A stretch of DNA of 20,802 nt. It comes from Thermoplasmatota archaeon (GTDB taxonomy: Archaea > Thermoplasmatota > Thermoplasmata > GCA-020350865 > JAUVCJ01). Shown one piece after another: positions 9,268-16,060 of the stretch; positions within the stretch are counted from its first letter, which is position 1; every line of letters starts with the position of its first letter. The notes beneath the pieces were generated by a model that was given only the letters and a program-made list of their open reading frames with translations, ran no database searches and was not told the origin of the DNA. The stretch is from assembly GCA_030595765.1 (NCBI GenBank), contig JAUVCJ010000014.1:1-20802 (forward strand). The letters are read 5' to 3'. The position numbers were made by a program, and so were the translations under genes.

Positions 9268-12200
9268 TCAGCCAAGGAGTGAGGTGCCATAGATTATGAC
9301 GTTGTCGAGCAATATACCGTATTCCTCGCCTGGATCCATGAAGTGGTCATAACCAGCTAGAGCGTTGGTAACAACCCTGAACCGGATATGGATCTGCCTG
9401 CCTATCCAGCTGGAGAGGTCTACTTCGACTCTAGATAAGGTGGACAATTCAACCCAGCCGTCATTAAGGGTATCCTCCCCGTAGACATCTATCCCAGTTT
9501 CTGACGAATTGCCATCTCCAGTTTCGGTGCCAGACAGGTTCTGGGCAGCACGCAATCCCAGATTTATCTGGCTCCAGCTCTCTCCGCTGTTCTGGGTGAC
9601 CTCGATCCTGAAACCATCAGGTGGAAGGCCAGTGGCGTTGTTGATGTTGAACTTGAAGTATGCAGACAAGGTTGCGGTCCTGGCCTTGGAAAGATCAATG
9701 GGAGTGGTGATGAGGGAATTATCCAGCCCCCCTCTAAGGTACCCAGTATCTGGATCTGTGCAGCCCCAAGCGCTGTTGCCACTGTGGGAATTATTGTCAG
9801 TAATTGCCCATATATCACTGGTTGTTGAGGCAGGAGTAACAGCATCATCCCTTGTCACAGCCACCTCGATGTCATCAACCCACCAGCCCTGACCCATGCC
9901 TGGAGCGTACTGGGTATAATTGAAACGCACCCTGACCTGATCTCTATGAGCAAGTGGCACATAGTTTAGCAGATTGAACTCGGCTCTCTCCCAATCGAGA
10001 GTTCCTGAGGCGCTTCTGTCGTTCCATGCCCAGAGAATGGCATTGCTATCGTCGTCATAGCGATCCACAATGGTAAGCAGATTTCCAGTATATTGAGCTG
10101 ATGGGCTGGCATAGATGAAGCGCCATTCGCTGCCATCATGGTATCCCACCTCCACGAATGCACCATTGGTCCCTGGAAGGATGTTATACTTGTGCCAGAA
10201 GGTGAGCATGGCCTGGTCTGCGCCTGTAAGGTCGAATGTGCTGGTTGTTGCGCTCTTGTTGCTGTTGCCAGTTCCTAAGGTCCTTGTCGAGGCTCCCTGC
10301 ACCTGTGAAAGTTCAAGCATTTTGGCTAGTGTATCGTTGTAGATGGCTGAAAGCTCCGATGAGCTGGTAGTGAAGTAGTAGGTTCCATTGGAGCTGGTCG
10401 AGGTCTCGTTTAGCTGGTCACCCAATGCTCCTTGCTCCCCACCTGGTATGTCAAGAGCCACTGTAAATATCGGATAGGTTGCCCTGGTCACTCCACCAGT
10501 GACAGTGCCGTCATAGTCATCGGAGGTGTCTAAATCGCCTCCGTCAAAGTCAGAATCATCAACCCCGTCATCTGTGTGGTCATAAGGGTCGCCTGGGAAG
10601 GTTGGATATGTGCTACTGTCTGCCCCGCCGGCAAGGAACAACACGTAGCCGTCCCTGGAGCTGTCCGTCCTGTCGTCCATGTGCTCCAGCACGTCAAATA
10701 TGCTCTCAAAGAGTGGAGAATCAGCTGCGGCCGATACAGTGTAGTTTATCTTGATGTCAGTTACCATTAGCAACTTGTTCGCAGAGGTTCCGGTTGTCCA
10801 GTCTCTAACAATGTGGGAAGAGGTGCCAGTGGCATCGAATATTACCAATGCGATTCTATCATTATTGGTAATGTTGACGTTCTGGATGAAGTTGATGGCT
10901 GCCATCTGGGCATCGCATAGGGGCTGAACATAAACAGCAAACCCATCGACAAGGGAGCAGGCAGGTAGAGAAGAGCCAGCAGCATTCATGGTCATGGAGG
11001 TGTCGGTAATCAGTATGATGTCCATTGGCGCTCTAGCTGAAGATATTATGCTTTCTCCGCTTATGTCCTCCTCAAAGTGGTAAGAGCTGTTCTGGGTGTG
11101 ATAGGTGGTGTAATTCACTTTGACACCATTCATGCTGGACCATCCTGTTATTATGCTGGTCTCCATAGAGTCAAGGTCCTTTCCATAGTACTCCAGCGGG
11201 CTTTCCCCGTTTTCCCTCATGATAACATTGGAATGGCGCCAATTTTCGGAACCATTCTCCATGTCATCCCAGAAGAAGTACACAGTGGTCTGATATGTAG
11301 CGTTATTGTTGTGATAATCAAAGGGTTCATCAACAAGGTTTGTGGAGTCGACCCTGACTATAATGTTCCTGTTACCTGCATAAAGCGGGGTCCAAATAAC
11401 CTCAACGGAGGTGGAATCATCTCCCAATACTGGAATGTTGTCAGAACCTATCAGAGTATCACCATCAAAGAACTGGACAAGAGCATTTGTCAGGTCGGAG
11501 CCCCGGTTGTATACAGTGCTTCTAAGCACGTAGGAGCTTCCCAGGAACGGATGCTGGTTGGACACCTGTATGTCGGCAACTGCGGTTTTGAGCTCAGGAT
11601 CGGTGCTTGGCCTGTCCATGAACCTGAGAACCTCGTAAACTATTTCATTCCTTGAAATATTGGATAACGGGTACTCGCCTAGGCCATCCTCGTCCTTGAT
11701 GAATGCCAGCTCGAATGCAAAGAACACCATTTTATACTCGTCCTCGAAAGAGAGGGCGTTATAACTGGTTTTGGAAGAATCCTGCCAGAATATACCATTG
11801 GCCTCAGAGTCTGGCACAATTGAATCGCCATCATCTGGGAACACTCCGTTGTCGTTGGTAGGGGCCACGATGCCATGGGTGATGGGATCAAAGTCCACTG
11901 CCTCCAGCAGGGTTGGAGTTCCCTGGTTGTCATTGACGGACTGGACATGGATGTAGCTCTTGAGGAATGTGGAACCATCCAGGTCATCAGCAATGCCCTG
12001 GCCTATCAGCCAGACATAACCACCATAGTCCATGTATGCCGAAAGCGCGCCTCTGTCGCTCTCATTAAGTGTCCCAGCCTCGTCTGCTCCTGTGATCCAT
12101 ACCACAAGGTTGAAGTCCAAAAGCGTGATAAATCCAATATAGCCAGAGTCGCGGTTGTAGACATGATACCTCACCCCAAGCACATCTAGGGATTCTAGGA

Positions 12201-14529
12201 AAATGGCAGTGACGTTGCCACTGTCCCCATCAGGGGCTCCATCATCGTCAATTACAAGAATGGAATAATCCACGAAAACATCCTTTGTAACGGATCTGGC
12301 ATCGATCTCGTTATTGTTCTCGTTGGTTTCCTCAATGATGTTGTCTGGATCTGCCCTTATGGAGAGGGTATGCAACCCCACAGGGAACGCCTCCCAATCC
12401 CAGCTCACATGGGCTGAACCGCCTTTTGGAGCCAATAATACCACTTGCCGGGCGTATTCTCTGGATTCCTCGCCATCCACAACCAGAGCCACAGTAACGT
12501 TCCAGAAGCTGGCGCCATTGTTCCTAATGACGGCGCTAACATTAACATAGTCCCGATAAAGCGGATTCAAAGTAGATATGTCCTGCTGGGAGACTGAAAT
12601 ATCCTCTCCTGTTATCCCAGTGAGATTGATGAGCCAGAGAATCACACGGTAGGCGAAGTAGGCCTGATCATTGGTTTGATGGATGTTAGAAAACTCCCAT
12701 GGTATGAACACCAGCCTCTCGCCTGTACCATCATCATCCTGATAGGATAGCCCGTACTTCTCGGTGTCATCGGTATTGTTGAAGATGGATCTGGCATTCG
12801 CATCGATACCGATAATATCGGTGCTGTTGCCTAGCGACCCCCTGTCAGTTGTGCTCATACTTACCAGTGGAGGTCCGGCTGTTAGCTCGTGAAGGGTATT
12901 GCCGATCATGGGTGATGGCATATTGGTGGAGCTAGGAGGGCTGGTGATATGAAGCCTGTCCCTGACAAATGGGTTGCCAGCTCCTAAATCCTCAAGCATG
13001 CTTTCGGACACCAGCCAGAGCTTACCACCGTTGTTAAGGAACGCTTCGATGCTGGCCTGATCCTGGACCGTTAACGTTGTGTGAGCATAGCCAGTGATCC
13101 AGATTACGATGTCGTAGTCGCTCATCCTTGGCTCACCCACATCGTATCTGGGGCCATCTCCGCCTACCACCCTGAATATCTCGCTTTCCTCAAAGCCTGC
13201 AGAAGTGACTGCGGCCTCCATGAAATCGGCAGTGTCCGAAGGAGTGCCGTCTGCCTCGCCATAACCATCATCGTCCACTATCAGAATGTTGGGCAGGACA
13301 TTGATGTAGGTGGAAGCGATGTTCTCCTTGATATTTGGGGTTTCAGGTGGGTAGACATTGGTAACATTGACAAGTATGGTGTGATTGCCGCCCTCCTGTA
13401 TTGGCCAGAATATGGATGCGATGCTCTGGTCTCCCACTGCAACAGATATGTCGTCAATTCCCAGCAGGTTGTCAGTGCTCTCGTTCCCTATGTAGAATCT
13501 TACGTAAGCTGTTCCCGAGCCAGTGCCCTCATTCCAGATCTTGGTGGATATCTCAACAGTATCACCGTTGGTGGGATTTGGATCCGAGAAGGTGATCGCC
13601 CTTGGGTAAAGGTCTGGCGCCCCAACCTGCTCCACGCCGATCCAGATAAGCATTCTGGAACGGGTCTGGTGTCCCTCGAAGTCTTCTGCAAAAATGGTTG
13701 CGAAATATGCGCCGACCGTAGCACTTGGCGGGACTGTCTGGGTGGAGGTCACGTACCTCCCACTAGTTAGCTCATAGGTCATAGGTATCAAGCTTGAAAG
13801 TCCGATCTCGGTCAGATCTGTCCTGATGGTCGGCGGGTTCAGGTCATTATCAGGGTCCTCAATGGTTGCATAGACCCTAAACTCAGTGCCTGGAAATAGC
13901 GTTCCAGGGGAGTAGCCCTTGCCTCGGATCTGAGGGTTGAAATATCCCTGCCCACCTGAAAGCATCGACTCCATAAGGGAATCGCCTGACTGCCTGTCCA
14001 GCACAAGGACCTGGACAACAGACCATGTTTGAATTTCCCCAAAGAATCGGCTGAAGGTGCCACCGTTGCTCCAGAACGCCGAGTCCTTCAGGCTGGTGGT
14101 GTTACTCTGCGAGAAATTGAACTTCAGGGCTGTGTTATTGATTCGCACGATGACGTAGGTGTCAGTATCCCCCAGTGACTCCCCACCGCTATGGGTGATA
14201 TTGACCCATCCTCCATTGCCGTCATTGGACATATCCAATGTTGGCAACAGCTGTACATGAATCGCTTCCTCAGGGTGTGGAATAGAGTCAACAAAAGCGA
14301 AAACCCCTACAAAAAGGGACACTGTCATGGCTAGAATGAGAATACTGCCTAGAACATCAGAAACTCCGCCTTTTCTTCTCAAACCACCCAGAGAAGTGCT
14401 GGCTCTAGCAGTACCAACTCTAGCAGTATTACCTCTAGATGTACCAGTCCTTATAGCACCAGGGTTCACAGTGCCAGCCCTAGAGGTACCAATCCTTGTA
14501 GCACTTGGTCTTGCACTCTGTAAACTCAA
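9268..14529 (-). CDS. Giant pilin-like surface protein with GATase1-like, CARDB and VWA domains (gene 3)
   Basis: 1753 aa from TTG 14529; the open frame extends upstream to GTG 14571 (1767 aa). I prefer TTG because GGAGGG lies six nt before it, while the GTG has no such site. Residues numbered from TTG: a pentapeptide-repeat leader (6-45), RRKGG then VSDVLGSI as a class III prepilin site (cleavage near 55/56), membrane helix (57-80), beta and Ig-like domains (to 296), CARDB-like (302-411), GATase1-like (413-641), CARDB-like (644-751), GATase1-like (755-976), CARDB-like (981-1081), VWA (about 1168-1401), and two jelly-roll domains (1414-1566, 1576-1753). The VWA MIDAS is altered: DTSMT at 1176-1180 and AGG in place of the usual S/TDG (1300-1302). 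An Asp-rich loop follows (1313-1342), and two cysteines (1191, 1205) could form a disulfide. No C-terminal anchor is visible. Surface adhesin role inferred. Confidence 0.88.
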   Translation of the reverse strand: MSLQSARPSATRIGTSRAGTVNPGAIRTGTSRGNTARVGTARASTSLGGLRRKGGVSDVLGSILILAMTVSLFVGVFAFVDSIPHPEEAIHVQLLPTLDMSNDGNGGWVNITHSGGESLGDTDTYVIVRINNTALKFNFSQSNTTSLKDSAFWSNGGTFSRFFGEIQTWSVVQVLVLDRQSGDSLMESMLSGGQGYFNPQIRGKGYSPGTLFPGTEFRVYATIEDPDNDLNPPTIRTDLTEIGLSSLIPMTYELTSGRYVTSTQTVPPSATVGAYFATIFAEDFEGHQTRSRMLIWIGVEQVGAPDLYPRAITFSDPNPTNGDTVEISTKIWNEGTGSGTAYVRFYIGNESTDNLLGIDDISVAVGDQSIASIFWPIQEGGNHTILVNVTNVYPPETPNIKENIASTYINVLPNILIVDDDGYGEADGTPSDTADFMEAAVTSAGFEESEIFRVVGGDGPRYDVGEPRMSDYDIVIWITGYAHTTLTVQDQASIEAFLNNGGKLWLVSESMLEDLGAGNPFVRDRLHITSPPSSTNMPSPMIGNTLHELTAGPPLVSMSTTDRGSLGNSTDIIGIDANARSIFNNTDDTEKYGLSYQDDDGTGERLVFIPWEFSNIHQTNDQAYFAYRVILWLINLTGITGEDISVSQQDISTLNPLYRDYVNVSAVIRNNGASFWNVTVALVVDGEESREYARQVVLLAPKGGSAHVSWDWEAFPVGLHTLSIRADPDNIIEETNENNNEIDARSVTKDVFVDYSILVIDDDGAPDGDSGNVTAIFLESLDVLGVRYHVYNRDSGYIGFITLLDFNLVVWITGADEAGTLNESDRGALSAYMDYGGYVWLIGQGIADDLDGSTFLKSYIHVQSVNDNQGTPTLLEAVDFDPITHGIVAPTNDNGVFPDDGDSIVPDSEANGIFWQDSSKTSYNALSFEDEYKMVFFAFELAFIKDEDGLGEYPLSNISRNEIVYEVLRFMDRPSTDPELKTAVADIQVSNQHPFLGSSYVLRSTVYNRGSDLTNALVQFFDGDTLIGSDNIPVLGDDSTSVEVIWTPLYAGNRNIIVRVDSTNLVDEPFDYHNNNATYQTTVYFFWDDMENGSENWRHSNVIMRENGESPLEYYGKDLDSMETSIITGWSSMNGVKVNYTTYHTQNSSYHFEEDISGESIISSARAPMDIILITDTSMTMNAAGSSLPACSLVDGFAVYVQPLCDAQMAAINFIQNVNITNNDRIALVIFDATGTSSHIVRDWTTGTSANKLLMVTDIKINYTVSAAADSPLFESIFDVLEHMDDRTDSSRDGYVLFLAGGADSSTYPTFPGDPYDHTDDGVDDSDFDGGDLDTSDDYDGTVTGGVTRATYPIFTVALDIPGGEQGALGDQLNETSTSSNGTYYFTTSSSELSAIYNDTLAKMLELSQVQGASTRTLGTGNSNKSATTSTFDLTGADQAMLTFWHKYNILPGTNGAFVEVGYHDGSEWRFIYASPSAQYTGNLLTIVDRYDDDSNAILWAWNDRSASGTLDWERAEFNLLNYVPLAHRDQVRVRFNYTQYAPGMGQGWWVDDIEVAVTRDDAVTPASTTSDIWAITDNNSHSGNSAWGCTDPDTGYLRGGLDNSLITTPIDLSKARTATLSAYFKFNINNATGLPPDGFRIEVTQNSGESWSQINLGLRAAQNLSGTETGDGNSSETGIDVYGEDTLNDGWVELSTLSRVEVDLSSWIGRQIHIRFRVVTNALAGYDHFMDPGEEYGILLDNVIIYGTSLLG
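14395..14514 (-). repeat. 15-bp coding minisatellite in the leader of gene 3
   Basis: Eight consecutive 15-bp units encode pentapeptides of the form x-R-x-G-T (for example TRIGT, SRAGT, IRTGT, ARVGT; a ninth, SLGGL, is degenerate). At DNA level the commonest unit resembles GCTAGAGTTGGTACT. The repeat lies before the predicted prepilin peptidase site, so it would form an unusually long Arg-rich n-region of the signal. Genes 1 and 2 have only about 12-17 residues there. Confidence 0.8.
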
Positions 14530-14541
14530 TTGAGGCCCTCC
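14527..14541 (-). promoter_or_regulatory. Shine-Dalgarno site and TTG start proposed for gene 3
   Basis: On the minus strand GGAGGG (14536-14541) is followed by six nt (CCTCAA) and TTG (14527-14529). Motif and spacing match the gene 2 start. With transcription beginning near 14578 this gives a leader of roughly 49 nt, similar to gene 2. The alternative GTG at 14571 would have a leader of only about 7 nt and no binding site. Confidence 0.55.
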
Positions 14542-14598
14542 ATAGCTTGCCGGAAGAGAGAATACACTCACCCGACATTACAACTAGTTAGAAGCGTA

Positions 14599-14644
14599 GG
14601 GATATAATAAGCTTATATGGTGATAACCATGTCTTACACCAAAC
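14599..14644 (-). promoter_or_regulatory. Promoter block of gene 3: TATA box plus 14-bp palindrome
   Basis: Contains the palindrome ATGGTGATAACCAT (14617-14630), flanked by TCTTACACCAAAC, and a TATA element (minus-strand TTATATC, 14601-14607). It is the sister copy of the block before gene 2. It lies in the 172-bp divergent region shared with the DsrE-like gene at 14744, so a regulator bound here might influence both directions. Confidence 0.65.
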
Positions 14645-14731
14645 AGTAGGGCAACCTTAGATGAGTGAAATCATAGGGAATGACACACAGCACATAATAT
14701 TCATACACCAATGTGCGATGGTGCTTGATAT

Positions 14732-14736
14732 GGAGG
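14732..14736 (+). promoter_or_regulatory. Shine-Dalgarno site of the DsrE-like gene
   Basis: GGAGG followed by seven nt and ATG 14744. It confirms the start and shows that this gene, unlike the NTPase gene at 16061, has a conventional leader. An AT-rich element near 14688-14700 could be its TATA box, but this is weak. Confidence 0.65.
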
Positions 14737-14743
14737 CAGAAAC

Positions 14744-15064
14744 ATGAAAGTTGGAGTAATTATCTCTTCAAACGACCCTGAGACGGTGTGGAACGCATTT
14801 AGGTATGCAAATTACGCATTGGAAGAAGGCGATGAGATTAAGGTTTTTTTGATGGGAAAAGGAGTAGAATGCGAATCCCTGGACACGAATGACTTCAAGG
14901 TGACAGAGCAGATGCGTGATCTCATAGATAACAAAGGAGATATATTCGCCTGTGGCAGTTGCCTCAAGGTCAGACGTTCTGAAGGCTCGAAGATCTGCCC
15001 GATGTCAACTATGAAAGACATGTACGATATCGTGAAAGAAAGCGATAAAGTGGTTTCATTCTGA
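14744..15064 (+). CDS. DsrE/DsrF-like sulfur-relay family protein
   Basis: 106 aa, a usual length for this family. The fold signature is MKVGVIISSNDPETVWNAFR, then ALEEGDEIKVFLMGKGVE (a strand followed by a G-x-G loop), then the cysteine segment GDIFACGSCLKVR, with a further Cys in KICPMSTM before the final helix and strand. DsrE-family proteins, including TusD-like members, carry persulfide on a conserved cysteine or form soluble trimers or hexamers; the CGSC cysteines are the likely sites here. No Dsr, Tus or heterodisulfide reductase genes are adjacent, so the physiological partner is unknown. The gene is divergent from the giant surface-protein cluster and convergent with hicA, 40 nt away. 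Family assignment is confident, the role is not. Confidence 0.8.
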   Translation: MKVGVIISSNDPETVWNAFRYANYALEEGDEIKVFLMGKGVECESLDTNDFKVTEQMRDLIDNKGDIFACGSCLKVRRSEGSKICPMSTMKDMYDIVKESDKVVSF

Positions 15065-15104
15065 ATGCAAAGGCGCTTATGTTTATGTTAGGCTTCACTC
15101 CAGG

Positions 15105-15353
15105 CTACTTTCTAACAAGACCTGAGATAAGTTCATTCTTAGGAGTAGCATTCCAGAGACTTACTTTTGAAAAGATATCATTCAAAGTTCCTTTAGAAAC
15201 CTCATTATGATATGGAACTGTGATATTGTGTTCACCAACGCCAGTCTCTTTCCGTAACCGGATATGGCTACCACGCTGCCTTACAATCTCATATCCTAGA
15301 TTGGTAAGGAATTTTAAAAGGTCTTTCCCACTAACAACTGGAAGCTTCTGCAA
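15105..15353 (-). CDS. hicA: HicA-type mRNA interferase toxin
   Basis: 82 aa from TTG 15353, a typical HicA length with a slightly long C-terminus. The sequence reads LPVVSGKDLLKFLTNLGYE, then RQRGSHIRLRK, then VPYHNEVSKGTLNDI, which is the double-stranded RNA-binding-like fold with the catalytic histidine in GSH. HicA toxins cleave mRNA and are neutralised by HicB. An ATG exists further upstream (15422), but that extension lies inside hicB and does not look like the family. TTG is preferred because AAGGT lies eight nt before it. The gene overlaps the 3' end of the hicB-like gene by 23 bp, implying one mRNA and coupled translation with the antitoxin first. Confidence 0.85.
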   Translation of the reverse strand: MQKLPVVSGKDLLKFLTNLGYEIVRQRGSHIRLRKETGVGEHNITVPYHNEVSKGTLNDIFSKVSLWNATPKNELISGLVRK

Positions 15354-15555
15354 GATTATCGACCTTACTCTCAGATATGGATAAAATTCGAATCTCTTCT
15401 CCCTCCAACACCCTATCCTCAAAATGAACCCATACAGCTTCGTGAATGTTCACTCTGAGTTCATCAAGGGTTTTGGCTTGAGTAAATATGTCCTCGCCTA
15501 TGCCTTTTGCACACCAATGATCGCCATTTCTATAAATGTCAAACTTAACCAACAT
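15331..15555 (-). CDS. hicB: HicB-like antitoxin
   Basis: 74 aa from ATG 15555, preceded by GGTG five nt upstream. The frame also allows ATG 15591 (86 aa), but the family starts near VKFDIYRNGDHWCAKG. The partial RNase H-like fold continues with FTQAKTLDELRVNIHEAV, as in HicB-like antitoxins. There is no added C-terminal DNA-binding domain, so autoregulation, if any, needs another mechanism or the full complex. It precedes and overlaps the toxin gene. The antitoxin-first order is common but not universal in hic loci. Confidence 0.8.
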   Translation of the reverse strand: MLVKFDIYRNGDHWCAKGIGEDIFTQAKTLDELRVNIHEAVWVHFEDRVLEGEEIRILSISESKVDNLAEASSC

Positions 15556-15649
15556 CACAGCACCATTGAGATATCCTATGAACCCCACCATATTTCTGAT
15601 TTGGGGTTATCAAACAACCCGACCGATAGAGAATCCATAGGCGCACACA

Positions 15650-15659
15650 CTTTATATAT
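15650..15659. promoter_or_regulatory. TATA box between hicB and the small membrane gene
   Basis: CTTTATATATC reads as a good archaeal TATA box. On the plus strand its centre near 15654 predicts transcription starting about 9 nt before ATG 15689. Because TATATA is nearly symmetric it could also serve hicB on the minus strand, with a leader of roughly 70 nt to 15555. Confidence 0.5.
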
Positions 15660-15688
15660 CACCAGCCCATCCGAAAGAACACCATCCA

Positions 15689-15871
15689 ATGAATGCAGGC
15701 ATTACTATGAAGGAAAAGGTCACGAAGATCATCAGGATCATGGGTTGTGGGTTCCTACTACCCGGCCTGGGTCTGCTCCTGATGGAGTCTCTACCCATCC
15801 GGTTCATAGGAACTGCAATGGTATTTGTTGGGCTCTCGCTATTCTACATACCACACTACTATTCCCGCTGA
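15689..15871 (+). CDS. Small two-helix membrane protein, unknown function
   Basis: 60 aa from ATG 15689 (or 54 aa from ATG 15707). After a basic N-terminus (MKEKVTKIIR) there are two hydrophobic stretches, GCGFLLPGLGLLLMES and FIGTAMVFVGLSLFYI, separated by a short polar turn (LPIR), and a short charged tail. A TATA box at the expected distance suggests it is expressed, nearly without a leader. I do not recognise the family. It lies between the hic pair and the NTPase gene and could be a small hydrophobic toxin or simply a small membrane protein. The stop codon lies in the first unit of the tandem repeat that follows. Confidence 0.5.
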   Translation: MNAGITMKEKVTKIIRIMGCGFLLPGLGLLLMESLPIRFIGTAMVFVGLSLFYIPHYYSR

Positions 15872-15960
15872 TGATTGATGCTGATGTTTCTCGTTGATGA
15901 TATTGTTTCCAACTGATGGTTCTCGCTACTGATTATCGCTGACGATTCTCGTTGATGAGA
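15866..15960 (+). repeat. Degenerate 13-bp tandem repeat (CGCTGATGATTCT-like)
   Basis: About seven imperfect units related to CGCTGATGATTCT, including CGCTGATGATTGATG, CTGATGTTTCT, CGTTGATGATATT, CTGATGGTTCT, CGCTGACGATTCT and CGTTGATGAGACC. It begins at the stop codon of the small membrane gene and fills the start of the spacer before the NTPase gene. A further single copy, CCGCTGATGCTG, contains the NTPase start codon at 16061. Confidence 0.6.
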
Positions 15961-16029
15961 CCAAACTCTGTTCTTGATGGCAAGGATATTCTCCTCCAAC
16001 AGGCACGCCCACAGCTTGATGCCCTTTGC

Positions 16030-16037
16030 TTTATATA
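16030..16037 (+). promoter_or_regulatory. TATA box of the leaderless NTPase gene
   Basis: TTTATATA, centred about 28 nt before ATG 16061. Archaeal transcription starts at about that distance, so the mRNA probably begins at the start codon itself. No Shine-Dalgarno site is present before 16061, which agrees with a leaderless transcript. Confidence 0.65.
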
Positions 16038-16060
16038 CATCGATTGTGTTTTTACCGCTG

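Noticed and set aside
13081..13770. Open frame of 229 aa on the plus strand
   Set aside because: A shadow of gene 3. The minus-strand reading contains conserved CARDB and GATase1-like motifs, while this frame has no promoter or ribosome site and no recognisable domain.
15424..15897. Open frame of 157 aa on the plus strand
   Set aside because: It overlaps the well-supported hicB-like gene on the other strand and the small membrane gene in another frame, and its sequence is unlike any family.
15866..15960. Possible CRISPR array
   Set aside because: Units are about 13 bp, imperfect and contiguous without spacers, so this is a degenerate tandem repeat.
15974..16060. Longer N-terminus for the NTPase from ATG 15974
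   Set aside because: A TATA box lies inside this extension at the right distance from ATG 16061, and the added residues do not belong to the wHTH domain.
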